In this document: positions 1-8,297 of the stretch, piece by piece
Layout of the letters: every line of letters begins with the position of its first letter
Numbering within the stretch: the stretch's first letter is position 1
DNA from: CAIOGI01 sp964561875
GTDB lineage: Bacteria; Patescibacteriota; Minisyncoccia; Phycocordibacterales; PALSA-1337
Reading direction: 5' to 3'
Assembly: GCA_964561875.1 (NCBI GenBank)
Contig: CAZLQL010000013.1
Location: forward strand, 1 to 15,177
DNA length: 15,177 nucleotides
Translations under genes and position numbers: made by a program
Notes under the pieces: generated by a model
Seen by the model: the letters and a program-made list of their open reading frames with translations, nothing else
Database searches by the model: none
What the model was told of the DNA's origin: nothing

Positions 1-889
1 TGTTGGCGGTTTGGGTGAGGGATAGTTTGCTTGATGGAGATGAGGTGCCGAGGCCCCATAGATTAGCTGATGATACTACATCCTTTAGAACTCCTGCTGA
101 TGTATATATGTCTACTATGTTTGCTGTTTGGGAGGCGATGGGGCGGAGAGCAAAAGTTGTAGTTCCAACCCCTGTGCCCGTAACTGAAAGCTTAGCGTAT
201 GGTGAAGTGGTCGCAATACCCAAATGCCCCGTCCCATCAATAACCATTTTTTGTGATCTGGACGTAGTGTTATTTTGTGTTGTTTCAAAAGCTATAATAG
301 TTCCTTGTGCTGTATCAGTCCACGTTTCTGAAGGTCGAATATTTATTACACCTCTACTTGATGCGGAAAAACCAGTAGAGCCATAACCTCTACCACCTAT
401 ACTCACAAGACTATCTGATACAGTAACAGCTGATGGTGCTGATATTGTACCTCCTGCCTTTCGACCTATAAATGAACCTGTTCCACCACTATAAGAATCT
501 GCATAAATTATTGCATTAGAAGTAGTATCAACAATATGTAATTCTTCCAATGGGTTTGTTGTACCTATTCCAACCCTTCCCCCATTATCAACCACAAAAC
601 TTGTGGCTGTACTAGAACCAATAACAAAAGCTGGACCAGTAATACCATTTGGATTAACAGACAACTTACCCCATGGTGTAGTACTACCAATACCAATATT
701 TCCACTACTTGCAGTAAAAGAAAGACTCACCGTACATCCACTATCAGTAGGAGCACACTCTGGGTTTAATGTTTCTCCAGGAGAATAAGCACTACCACTC
801 CAAGAAGCGAGGCTAGTATGTGGAATGTATACAATAGATAATACTAGAGAATATATTAAAAAAGTCTTAATTCTCTTTAGGAATTTCAT
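1..889 (-). CDS. Secreted repeat protein, tail-fibre-like (3' end beyond window)
   Basis: An open frame of 296 codons starts at ATG 889 and runs off the left edge without a stop. Residues 1-28 form a signal peptide: a basic start (MKFLKRIK), a hydrophobic stretch, and a likely cleavage site after SLA. The mature protein begins with the SAYSPGETLNPEC segment that I associate with CPR surface proteins. Four short repeats of the type G-x-[IVL]-G-I-[GA]-[ST]-T-x-P-x-x-x-L-x-[VI] follow at about residues 63-78, 104-120, 221-236 and 277-291 (for example GRVGIGTTNP and GHLGIATTSP). Such repeats occur in phage tail fibres and in large CPR surface proteins. The rest is rich in Ser, Thr and Gly. It is probably exported and surface-attached; ligand and exact role are unknown. 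The DNA becomes noticeably more GC-rich in the leftmost 190 bases, which may mean a mosaic repeat region. mnmA ends 30 nt upstream. There is no SD; a -10 element 8 nt before the ATG suggests a leaderless mRNA. Confidence 0.8.
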   Translation of the reverse strand, partial: MKFLKRIKTFLIYSLVLSIVYIPHTSLASWSGSAYSPGETLNPECAPTDSGCTVSLSFTASSGNIGIGSTTPWGKLSVNPNGITGPAFVIGSSTATSFVVDNGGRVGIGTTNPLEELHIVDTTSNAIIYADSYSGGTGSFIGRKAGGTISAPSAVTVSDSLVSIGGRGYGSTGFSASSRGVINIRPSETWTDTAQGTIIAFETTQNNTTSRSQKMVIDGTGHLGIATTSPYAKLSVTGTGVGTTTFALRPIASQTANIVDIYTSAGVLKDVVSSANLWGLGTSSPSSKLSLTQTAN

Positions 890-897
890 ACAGAATA

Positions 898-906
898 ATT
901 ATACCA
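898..906 (-). promoter_or_regulatory. Extended -10 promoter, probably leaderless
   Basis: On the minus strand the sequence is TGG-TATAAT, a perfect -10 with an upstream TGn. Only 8 nt separate it from the ATG of the secreted repeat protein, so transcription would start about 1-3 nt before the start codon. No SD fits in that space. The -35 position (AGAATA) is poor, as is tolerated with an extended -10. Confidence 0.6.
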
Positions 907-919
907 TCATTATTGTGTA

Positions 920-1984
920 TTATTCTGTGGATAATAATTCGATAATCCCCCCTCCAAGACAAATATCTTTATCATAAAATACTAAAGACTGACCTTCAGA
1001 AAGAGTGTATTGTGGTTTTTCAAATACAACAGTATTTTCATCAATAAATTTTATTCTTTCTAAACTATCTCTATATCTTGATCTGGCTAAAAGTGTTTTA
1101 TTTATAATAGGATGTCCTTGATTCCAATTTATATTCGAAAGTTTTATCGTATTTATATTATTCGGAAGACTGCCGTTCTCATCCTTATTTGCTACTGTAA
1201 TAGTGTTTTTCTCAATATCTTTTGAAATTACATAATATGGTTTATCATTTGGAGTTTTTATATTTAGATTGAAGCCATGTCTTTCTCCTATAGTAAAAAA
1301 GAAGGCTCCATTGTGTTCACCTATTGTTTTACCATTTTCATCTAAAACATTACCTATTTTTGGCTTTATATAATGAGATAAAAATTCTTTTATATCTATT
1401 TTCCCTATAAAACATAGACCCTGACTATCTTTCTTCTCTGCATTTGGAAGATCAAAATCCTTTGCAAGTTTTCTCACTTGAGTTTTCTCCATATTTCCGA
1501 CTGGAAAAATTGTTTTACTTAACTGCTTCTTTGTTAATGTCCACAAGAAATATGTTTGATCTTTGTTTTTATCATTTCCTGCTACCAAGTTTCCATCTAT
1601 AACTTGAGCATAGTGTCCAGTAGCAACAAAGTCCGCACCATTTTTCATAGCCCAATCATAAAATCCACCAAATTTAACATACCTATTGCACATTACATCT
1701 GGATTTGGCGTTCTACCCTTTTTATATTCATCTATCATATAATCTACTACACCTTGTTTATATTCTTTTTCTAAATCTAAAGTAATAAAAGGAATATCCA
1801 AAGCCGCAGCTACTCTCATAGCATCTATTCTATCTTCTTTCCATGTACAGTTTATCCAGTCAGGTTGCCATACCTTTATGAAAACTCCCACTACATCAAA
1901 ACCGTTTTGCTTCAAAATTGACGCTGAAACTGAGCTATCTACCCCACCGGACATGCCAACATAGACTTTACCTGGTTTATTCAA
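920..1984 (-). CDS. mnmA: tRNA-specific 2-thiouridylase MnmA
   Basis: MnmA uses ATP and sulfur delivered as a persulfide to make 2-thiouridine at wobble position 34 of tRNA for Lys, Glu and Gln. The PP-loop motif GMSGGVDSS is near the N-terminus. The catalytic cysteine lies in TPNPDVMCN, and the second, persulfide-forming cysteine in KKDSQGLCFIG. ATGHYA and KDQTYFLW are further family motifs, and the C-terminal beta-barrel ends with the typical CLGGGIIE. Length (354 aa) is normal. The frame is open up to ATG codons at 2014 and 2029, but these would overlap mltG by 38-53 nt and have no SD. I chose TTG 1984: it has AGGA 9 nt upstream, overlaps the mltG stop by only 8 nt (translational coupling), and leaves five residues before the first strand, as in other MnmA proteins. 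Function is near certain; the exact start is not. Confidence 0.95.
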   Translation of the reverse strand: MNKPGKVYVGMSGGVDSSVSASILKQNGFDVVGVFIKVWQPDWINCTWKEDRIDAMRVAAALDIPFITLDLEKEYKQGVVDYMIDEYKKGRTPNPDVMCNRYVKFGGFYDWAMKNGADFVATGHYAQVIDGNLVAGNDKNKDQTYFLWTLTKKQLSKTIFPVGNMEKTQVRKLAKDFDLPNAEKKDSQGLCFIGKIDIKEFLSHYIKPKIGNVLDENGKTIGEHNGAFFFTIGERHGFNLNIKTPNDKPYYVISKDIEKNTITVANKDENGSLPNNINTIKLSNINWNQGHPIINKTLLARSRYRDSLERIKFIDENTVVFEKPQYTLSEGQSLVFYDKDICLGGGIIELLSTE

Positions 1985-2951
1985 TATATTTTTTCCTATT
2001 CGCAAGATGTTCATTATATGTTTCTGCATAATGCACTACATCATCATCACCTGTCAAGAAAAACAAATACTTGGTAGGTAGAGGGTTGAGCACTGCTTTT
2101 ATAGTATTTATGCCAGGGTTTGTAATAGGTGTTGGGGGTAATCCTTTATGTTTATAAAGATTATATGGTGAATCTGTAGCCAAATCCTTAAGAGTTAATT
2201 CCAAACTACCCTTATTAAATAAATACCAAAACGTAGTATCGAGTTGTAGAGGCATACCTTTTTCAAGTCTATTCATCAAAATTCCAGACACGATCCTACG
2301 ATCTTGCATATCACTTACTTCCTCTTCAACTAATGAAGCTATCTTTATTACTTTATTTTTTCCTTCTTCTGATAGTGAATAATTATCGAATAGAGGTTTA
2401 GTCTGATTCTCAAAGTTCTGTAACATTACTCTCAAAGCTTCTTTTGGTGTAACATTTTCATAAAAATAGTATGTATCTGGCATCAAATAACCCTCGTATT
2501 GTTTTGATAATGCCAAGAATCCAGATGCATTAAAATTTGGTATATTCTTTAGCATTATAAGTGCGACTTCTGAAACATTATTACCTTCAAATATAGTAAC
2601 TTTTATTTTTGAAAATCCATATCTACCTTCAGAAAGTCGGCTTGCAATTGTAAAAGTATTTTGCGGATATTCAAATCTATATTCTCCAGAGAGAATTTTT
2701 CCTTTAGGCCCCAGTATCATTACTGCAAGTTTCAATAAAAATGGTGATCTGATTATGTTCTTTTCATATAAATCCTGACTTAGTGTTGATATATTTCCAC
2801 CATCTTTTACATAAATATCAATTTTCTTTGGGAAATTGTCTGGTGCTCTAGATATATACAGTATTATTCCAATAAATATTGAAATGATAAATAATACAAC
2901 TACATATTTAAAATACTCTCTAAATATTCTTTTTAATAGCATTTTATTCAT
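1977..2951 (-). CDS. mltG: Endolytic murein transglycosylase MltG (YceG-like)
   Basis: MltG is an inner-membrane lytic transglycosylase that cuts nascent peptidoglycan strands and is thought to set glycan length. A single membrane segment at about residues 16-33 follows a basic N-terminus. A small LysM-like region comes next, around residues 42-110. The catalytic domain shows EGYLMPDTYYF (153-163), IASLVEEEV with the expected catalytic Glu209, LQLDTTFWYL, SPYNLYKHKGLPPTPITNPG (261-280) and the AVLNP motif; all are family signatures. Length (324 aa) is normal. The start ATG 2951 lies 2 nt after the stop of the upstream membrane-protein gene, and its own 3' end overlaps mnmA, so the three genes are probably cotranscribed. 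No SD is evident before the start, so translation is likely coupled. Confidence 0.95.
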   Translation of the reverse strand: MNKMLLKRIFREYFKYVVVLFIISIFIGIILYISRAPDNFPKKIDIYVKDGGNISTLSQDLYEKNIIRSPFLLKLAVMILGPKGKILSGEYRFEYPQNTFTIASRLSEGRYGFSKIKVTIFEGNNVSEVALIMLKNIPNFNASGFLALSKQYEGYLMPDTYYFYENVTPKEALRVMLQNFENQTKPLFDNYSLSEEGKNKVIKIASLVEEEVSDMQDRRIVSGILMNRLEKGMPLQLDTTFWYLFNKGSLELTLKDLATDSPYNLYKHKGLPPTPITNPGINTIKAVLNPLPTKYLFFLTGDDDVVHYAETYNEHLANRKKYIE

Positions 2952-2953
2952 AA

Positions 2954-4231
2954 CTATATAGGTAGATTTGCTGGAGCTTCACCCTTCTTACTTGGTACTC
3001 TGTTTAATGTAGGAGTTGCTGCAACTTGTCCTGGGAAGTGGAATAGTGTAGCTATCTCCTCAGTATTAAGTATTATTGTTTGACTAGTATATGGGGCATG
3101 GAAGAAGCATCTTCTCTTATAGGCATCGAGAACACCTTTACTGTAACTATCTCTAGTTTCATTTCTCGGATCCTCCCAAGGAACACCCTTCATACTTGGG
3201 TGCCACAAATCTCCATTTGGCTTAAATCCATTCAAATGTTCATATGAACCAAACTGTTTGAAGTTTGCACCCACACTACCACCTATTCCTGAGTTAAACT
3301 TATCTTTATTATCTATATAAAGGGCTCTTATTCCGACTTCAAATGCAGGTTTAGTAATACTTCTTTCCAATGCTTCTACAACCTCTTGCTCAAACTTTGT
3401 TATTGTTACAGGAGAGACGTTGCCATCCTTATCTGGTTTACCTGATATCTTAGTCTTCGGATCTCTGATCAAGATCTTATTTATTTCTTCAACTGCTTTG
3501 TCTTTCCATAGATCTGTTTCCCCAAATATAGTTCCGGGTTTATGTTGATCACCTTTATGTCCACGTATCACAAACTGTATCCAAACGTGCTGTTCTGGAC
3601 CAAGACTTCCCAGAAACTCTATCATAGGTACTAGAGGATCAACTTTGTACTCCTCTTTTGGATCTTTATCTAGTTTATAATCCACATAAGTTTTTATTGG
3701 AAATGGATCCGGTTTTGTAAATATAAATTCGGCTCCCCATATTCTAAGTTTTTTCGGATCAAAATTGACTGACTTTGTATAATCTTCCACTTCTGTTATT
3801 TCAATTCCAGGAAATTGAGAGTACAGAGCCGACATTAAGTTTGATTTTCTCTTATCTTCTGTTCTTATTAAAAATTTTACACTACCCTGAGCTGATATCA
3901 TCTCTAGTGAATATTCTGGTCTTATACTACCCTTCCAAAGTCTATCGTAAGGACTTCCATCTGAAGCATTGTATATAGAGTTCAAAAACACCTCCATTGC
4001 AAGTGGTGATTTGAATACATCTTTTGGTAGCTTGATCTCGAGTAAAGTATACTTTACTGATAGAATATACTTTGACTGAACATAATCCTTCCACAGTGGC
4101 CAAAATATTGACCACAGTATATACATAAGTATAAGTGGAGAAATAAATATAACCATATTTATCACAGGATAAAATGTGGTTCCAATAAAATTATTTAAAA
4201 GTGGATTCCAAATATCAGCAATGCGAATCAT
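2954..4231 (-). CDS. CPR conserved membrane protein, DUF8128-like
   Basis: A 425-aa protein with one or two N-terminal membrane segments (about residues 20-47, ending in WPLWKDY) followed by a large soluble domain. Recognisable blocks are LLEIKLPKDVFKSPLAMEVF (about 63-82), a WYD-like YDRLWKG segment, SLEMISAQGSVKFLIRT, YSQFPGIEITEVEDYT, and the C-terminal FHFPGQVAATPTLNRV and KKGEAPANLP. From memory these resemble a family widespread in Patescibacteria (DUF8128) that sometimes occurs beside or fused to HerA/VirB4-type ATPases; no such ATPase is in this window. The soluble part should face the cytoplasm. Function is unknown, and I do not assign one beyond a membrane-anchored conserved CPR protein. 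It is followed at 2 nt by mltG, which suggests an envelope connection. The start ATG 4231 is supported by an extended -10 just upstream. Confidence 0.75.
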   Translation of the reverse strand: MIRIADIWNPLLNNFIGTTFYPVINMVIFISPLILMYILWSIFWPLWKDYVQSKYILSVKYTLLEIKLPKDVFKSPLAMEVFLNSIYNASDGSPYDRLWKGSIRPEYSLEMISAQGSVKFLIRTEDKRKSNLMSALYSQFPGIEITEVEDYTKSVNFDPKKLRIWGAEFIFTKPDPFPIKTYVDYKLDKDPKEEYKVDPLVPMIEFLGSLGPEQHVWIQFVIRGHKGDQHKPGTIFGETDLWKDKAVEEINKILIRDPKTKISGKPDKDGNVSPVTITKFEQEVVEALERSITKPAFEVGIRALYIDNKDKFNSGIGGSVGANFKQFGSYEHLNGFKPNGDLWHPSMKGVPWEDPRNETRDSYSKGVLDAYKRRCFFHAPYTSQTIILNTEEIATLFHFPGQVAATPTLNRVPSKKGEAPANLPI

Positions 4232-4240
4232 ATACTACAT

Positions 4241-4249
4241 ATTGTAGCA
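4241..4249 (-). promoter_or_regulatory. Extended -10 promoter before the DUF8128-like gene
   Basis: The minus strand reads TGC-TACAAT, 9 nt before ATG 4231. This fits the pattern seen at other core genes here and predicts an untranslated leader of about 2 nt. It lies in the 28-nt gap after the stop of the sigma4-HARE gene, so it could give the membrane protein-mltG-mnmA group its own transcript. Confidence 0.5.
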
Positions 4250-4259
4250 CCAAAACTGT

Positions 4260-5291
4260 TTAACCAACAATAGAATATTTACCCTCCCTGTCCTTTTTGA
4301 AATGTTTCTGGTTTTGTAAATTAACCATGATAGTATTATCCTTTACATATCTCTCTTTCAAAACCTTTTCTATGATCTCATCTTTTGTTAGTGGACCATT
4401 TTTCTCAATTATCTTTTTTATAACATCACGAACTACACCTGACATATATCCCCATTCCTTAAGTGCATAAAGTCCACGTCCTACTAGTACAAATCTAGGG
4501 TCTTTTATAAGTTCATTGTGAGTTGTTGCAACATGAGCCTTCTTTTTGAAAACTTGTGTTATCTGTTTTGCAACTTCTCTAAAATGTATTGGCGAACCGT
4601 GTTTTCTTATAACTAGGAAAGCATAATCTCTCATACCTTTTGTCTTAACATTTGGAGAATGTGCAACTCCCCATTCACCTATAGCATTTTTACCTATTGC
4701 TTTTGATATAGAAAGCCATCTTTTCATCACTTCCTGATTTTTGTATTTTTCTGAAACTTCACCAAGATGTGTTATGAATTTTGAAATCATTTCTGATTCA
4801 GGAAGTAGATCTTCATTTGTAAGACTTGAGTACAGCTTCTTTAGAGATTCTTCTACTTGTCTTGCTACGGCTTCATTTACATGTAAACGATGTTTGAAAT
4901 GTTCATCCTCTTTTCTCTTCTTAAAACTATCACCAATAACCAAAATAAAGTTAATATGATTTTGAAGTGAAGCATCTTTTGAAACTGAACCTAGAAAATC
5001 CTCTTCAACAACAATACCTCCTAGTGAGTGTATTAGACTTTCAAGCTCCTCAAATGTTACTTTTTCAGACTTGTATGCATCTGACTTTCTAATGTTCTGT
5101 ATGGCATAATTTTCTATCTGGCGCACTCTTTCTCTAGTTATTCCATATATCTTACCTATAGCATCCAGAGTCATCTTGGTAGTATTTGTACCGAGACCAT
5201 ATCTCTTTATAATTACATCCTTAGCTCTCTCAGGTAGAACTGAGAGTAAACGCTTAGCTGACTGTTTTGGTTTAAATGTTATTGTTGCCAT
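4260..5291 (-). CDS. Sigma region-4 / HARE-HTH DNA-binding protein
   Basis: The 343-aa product begins with a sigma-70 region-4-like domain (about residues 12-70): LSVLPERAKDVIIKRYGLG followed by a helix-turn-helix with ITRERVRQIE, the block that contacts the -35 element in true sigma factors. Regions 1-3 are absent, so it cannot be a complete sigma factor. A helical middle (75-200) leads into a winged-helix HARE-HTH domain at about 220-280 (AFLVIRKHGSPIHFREVAKQ, then GRGLYALKEWG). A second, shorter winged-helix-like unit is at 286-342 (IIEKNGPLTKDEIIEKVL, then FKKDREGKYSIV). HARE-HTH is the fold of the RNA polymerase delta subunit N-domain in Firmicutes. Likely role: an RNA polymerase-associated or DNA-binding transcription regulator. 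That is inference from the domains; the target is unknown. The ATG at 5291 has a strong promoter 23-51 nt upstream but no SD. Confidence 0.85.
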   Translation of the reverse strand: MATITFKPKQSAKRLLSVLPERAKDVIIKRYGLGTNTTKMTLDAIGKIYGITRERVRQIENYAIQNIRKSDAYKSEKVTFEELESLIHSLGGIVVEEDFLGSVSKDASLQNHINFILVIGDSFKKRKEDEHFKHRLHVNEAVARQVEESLKKLYSSLTNEDLLPESEMISKFITHLGEVSEKYKNQEVMKRWLSISKAIGKNAIGEWGVAHSPNVKTKGMRDYAFLVIRKHGSPIHFREVAKQITQVFKKKAHVATTHNELIKDPRFVLVGRGLYALKEWGYMSGVVRDVIKKIIEKNGPLTKDEIIEKVLKERYVKDNTIMVNLQNQKHFKKDREGKYSIVG

Positions 5292-5313
5292 ACTTTTATA
5301 ATTTGTTACCTAT

Positions 5314-5342
5314 TTTATATCACTTGCTTGTAAATAAGTCAA
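5314..5342 (-). promoter_or_regulatory. Promoter of the sigma4-HARE gene
   Basis: On the minus strand TTGACT (5337-5342) and TATAAA (5314-5319) are separated by exactly 17 nt, with TGa directly before the -10. Predicted transcription start is near 5307, giving a leader of about 16 nt. It lies in the 87-nt gap after leuS; no terminator hairpin is evident in that gap. Confidence 0.6.
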
Positions 5343-5378
5343 ACTTGTGTAATTTCCCTCTATTTTATAACGATTATA

Positions 5379-8237
5379 TTAGAGTACGATATTTACTATC
5401 TTATCTTTTACCACAATAACCCTCTTCGGACTTACTCCCTGTATTACTTTTTTTATTTCATCATGATTTAAGGCAATATTCTTTATATATTCTTCGTTAC
5501 TACCCTTATCAGTTTCAAATGTAGTTTTTATTTTTCCATTTATCTGTATCACTATAGTTACTTTGTCACTATGTAGTTTTGTCTTATCTACACTAGGCCA
5601 TATAGATGTATGTATAGATCCTTTATTACCCAACACTTCCCATAATTCTTCAGTGATATGAGGTATAAAAGGTGAAATAACTTTTATAAAATCCTCAAAC
5701 ACTTTTTTTGAAATATTTTTTTCTTTTTCAAATTCATTTACTGCTATCATCATAGAACTTACGGCAGTGTTAAATGACATTGACTCTGTATCTTCATTAA
5801 TCTTATTTATTGTCTTATTTATTGTCACAAGAGCTGTAGGTGTATCTATAAATTTCTTATCTCTTGAAATCTTTTCTTGTAATTTCCATACTCTTTCTAC
5901 AAATCTTCTTGGACCTGCAATATTATAACTTTCCCATGATATAGCTTGATCAAATGGACCCATAAACATTTCATATAATCTAAGTGTATCTGCACCGACA
6001 GTATTCACAATATCATCAGGATTTACAACATTACCCTTAGATTTTGACATTTTCTCTCCACCACCTGCCAAAATAAGACCGTGAGATGTTCTCTTTTGAT
6101 AAGGCTCCTTCGTAGGTACAACACCTATGTCATATAGGAATTTGTGCCAAAATCTAGAATACAATAAGTGTAAAGTGGTATGTTCCATTCCTCCGTTATA
6201 CCAATCCACTGGTGTCCAAAATGCCAGTTTATTTTTATCAGCCAATATTTTTTTATTTTTTGGATCAATATATCTCAAATAATACCAACTTGAACCTGCC
6301 CAGTTTGGCATAGTATCGGTTTCTCTTTTTGCTTTACCTTTACATTGAGGACATTTTGTATTTACCCATTTTGATATGGCAGACAAAGGTGATTCGCCCG
6401 TCTCTGTAGGTAAATAATTCTTTACTTTAGGCAATTTTATAGGAAGTTCTTTTTCTGGAACTGGAACAATACCACATTTATCACAATGTATAACCGGTAT
6501 AGGTTCTCCCCAATATCTCTGTCTAGAGAATACCCAGTCTCTTAATTTAAATTTATTTACCCATTTACCCTTAACAAATTTAGTTATATCTTCTTTTATT
6601 TCATTTGATTTTTTACCATCAAATTCATTTGAATTTATTAATACACCATGTTCTGTATAGGCATAATTTTTATTTTTAAATCTCTGTAGCCAAATAGGCA
6701 TTTCTGCATGTGTCATATTTTCTTCTGTAACATCCTTTTCATTCATCCATACGACATCATGAGCATCGCTTTCTTCTATTGATACATCATCCTTATCTTC
6801 ATTTTTCAATACAAAAAGTACTGCACTTGTATACGACACCCTGTTTTGATCCTTGTGTGCTGCAAAGTACTCTGCTTTTACTTGTCCACCCAAGATTACA
6901 GGATCAACTAGATTTTTATATCCAGTTTCTTCATAGACTTCTCTTTTTGCTGCAGATATTACATCTTCATTATCCTCTACACCACCCATTGGGAAAGTTG
7001 TCCATGGATGTTTCTTCCACTTTAATGCCAAAATCCTTCCATTTTTTGGATTGTAAACGATTGCATGAACATTTCTTCTTGCTACTGACTTTTTACCTTG
7101 TTGTGGAGGATTTCTCTTGTCTATTATATGAGGGATAATAACTTCTTTTATAGGGAGATTATATTTTTTTGCAAATAAATAATCCCTTTCATCATGTGCA
7201 GGTACAGCCATTACAGACCCAGTACCATAGTCGCCGAGAACATAGTCAGCAACCCAAACAGGCACAGCTTCGCCATTTGCGGGATTTATAGCTTTTATTC
7301 CTTTTATTTCTATACCGGTCTTTTCTTTATCCACTGACAATCTCTCTATCTCATCTTTTTTTCTAGACTCAGAAATATAAGCTTTAACATCCTCAATATT
7401 TTCTACTTTTGCCATCAAATCTGTCAGAATAGGATTTTCTGGTGCTAAAACAACATAACTAACACCATATATAGTGTCTGGTCTTGTTGTATATACCTTT
7501 ATTTTTTTATCAGTACCTTTTATTTGAAAATCTATTTCTGCACCTTCACTTTTTCCTATCCAATTTCTCTGTTGAGTCTTGATCTTTGGTAGAAAATCTA
7601 CATCATCAAGATCTTTGTCTAATCTGTCTGCATACTTTGTAATAGCCAACATCCATTGTTCTTTTTCTCTTTTTTCAACTTCTGTACCACACCTCTCACA
7701 GCAACCATTTACCACCTCTTCATTTGCAAGACCTATAAGATCTTTTGGACACCAGTTTATCGTCATCTTTTTCTTGTACGCTAAACCCTTTTTGAAAAAT
7801 TGTAGAAATATCCATTGTGTCCATTTATAATATTTTGGATCCGTGGTATTTATCTCTCTTGACCAGTCAAATGAAAAACCTAGTGACTTCAACTGTCTTC
7901 TAAATGTATCTGTATTTCTTTTTGTTACTATCGCTGGGTCGAGTTTGTTTTTTATTGCAAAATTTTCTGTAGGAAGACCAAATGCATCCCAACCTATAGG
8001 ATAAAGTACCTTATAACCTTCCATTCTTCTTTTTCTAGCCAAGATATCCATAGCAGTATTGCTTCTAATATGTCCTACATGTAGTCCTTGACCCGATGGA
8101 TATGGAAACTCTATCAGTGGATAGAATTTTTTCTGTTTAATATCCTTTATATCCTTATCGTTTATCTGATAAATCTTTTTTCTATCCCAATACTTTTGCC
8201 ATTTAGATTCTATTTTCTTATGATCATATGGTTTCAT
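5379..8237 (-). CDS. leuS: Leucyl-tRNA synthetase with Nudix domain in editing domain
   Basis: LeuRS charges tRNA-Leu with leucine. Numbering is from ATG 8237. Class I signatures are HVGH (53-56, the HIGH motif) and KMSKS (729-733). The editing (CP1) domain shows TTRPDTIYG (250-258) and MAVPAHDERD (343-352). Zinc-ribbon-like cysteines occur at about 163, 179-183, 585-588 and 629-632. Between LPIKEVIIP (361-369) and AYTEHGVLINS (526-536), normally close neighbours in bacterial LeuRS, about 150 residues are inserted. This insert is a Nudix hydrolase domain (about 384-520) with an intact Nudix box at 418-440: Gly418, Glu424, Arg432-Glu433, Glu436-Glu437 and Gly439. At 952 aa the protein exceeds the usual 800-870 aa by about the size of the insert. 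A TTG at 8252 could add five residues, but MKPYDHKKIE is the family-like start and a -10 element lies just before it. Confidence 0.96.
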   Translation of the reverse strand: MKPYDHKKIESKWQKYWDRKKIYQINDKDIKDIKQKKFYPLIEFPYPSGQGLHVGHIRSNTAMDILARKRRMEGYKVLYPIGWDAFGLPTENFAIKNKLDPAIVTKRNTDTFRRQLKSLGFSFDWSREINTTDPKYYKWTQWIFLQFFKKGLAYKKKMTINWCPKDLIGLANEEVVNGCCERCGTEVEKREKEQWMLAITKYADRLDKDLDDVDFLPKIKTQQRNWIGKSEGAEIDFQIKGTDKKIKVYTTRPDTIYGVSYVVLAPENPILTDLMAKVENIEDVKAYISESRKKDEIERLSVDKEKTGIEIKGIKAINPANGEAVPVWVADYVLGDYGTGSVMAVPAHDERDYLFAKKYNLPIKEVIIPHIIDKRNPPQQGKKSVARRNVHAIVYNPKNGRILALKWKKHPWTTFPMGGVEDNEDVISAAKREVYEETGYKNLVDPVILGGQVKAEYFAAHKDQNRVSYTSAVLFVLKNEDKDDVSIEESDAHDVVWMNEKDVTEENMTHAEMPIWLQRFKNKNYAYTEHGVLINSNEFDGKKSNEIKEDITKFVKGKWVNKFKLRDWVFSRQRYWGEPIPVIHCDKCGIVPVPEKELPIKLPKVKNYLPTETGESPLSAISKWVNTKCPQCKGKAKRETDTMPNWAGSSWYYLRYIDPKNKKILADKNKLAFWTPVDWYNGGMEHTTLHLLYSRFWHKFLYDIGVVPTKEPYQKRTSHGLILAGGGEKMSKSKGNVVNPDDIVNTVGADTLRLYEMFMGPFDQAISWESYNIAGPRRFVERVWKLQEKISRDKKFIDTPTALVTINKTINKINEDTESMSFNTAVSSMMIAVNEFEKEKNISKKVFEDFIKVISPFIPHITEELWEVLGNKGSIHTSIWPSVDKTKLHSDKVTIVIQINGKIKTTFETDKGSNEEYIKNIALNHDEIKKVIQGVSPKRVIVVKDKIVNIVL

Positions 8238-8243
8238 ACCTGC

Positions 8244-8272
8244 ATAATACAATAAAAAATGCCCGCTAACAA
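8244..8272 (-). promoter_or_regulatory. leuS promoter, -35 inside a terminator hairpin
   Basis: TATTAT (plus-strand 8244-8249) lies 6 nt before the leuS ATG, and TTGTTA (8267-8272) is 17 nt upstream of it. The -35 hexamer is built from the left arm of the terminator that ends the preceding small gene. The predicted transcript starts at or very near the ATG. Confidence 0.5.
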
Positions 8273-8291
8273 CACGTGTCGTCAGCGGGCA
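8253..8291 (-). terminator. Rho-independent terminator of the small membrane-protein gene
   Basis: The arms TGCCCGCTAAC (8260-8270) and GTCAGCGGGCA (8281-8291) pair with one mismatch across a 10-nt loop containing ACACGTGT. On the minus strand the hairpin is followed by a T-run (8254-8259). It starts 6 nt after the stop codon at 8298. Confidence 0.85.
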
Positions 8292-8297
8292 AGATCA

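Noticed and set aside
3..788. Plus-strand open frames of 127 and 61 codons
   Set aside because: They lie antisense to the signal-peptide repeat protein, which has an uninterrupted 296-codon frame with family-like motifs.
6779..7138. Plus-strand 119-codon frame
   Set aside because: It is antisense to the Nudix insert of leuS and reads as low-complexity His/Leu-rich sequence.
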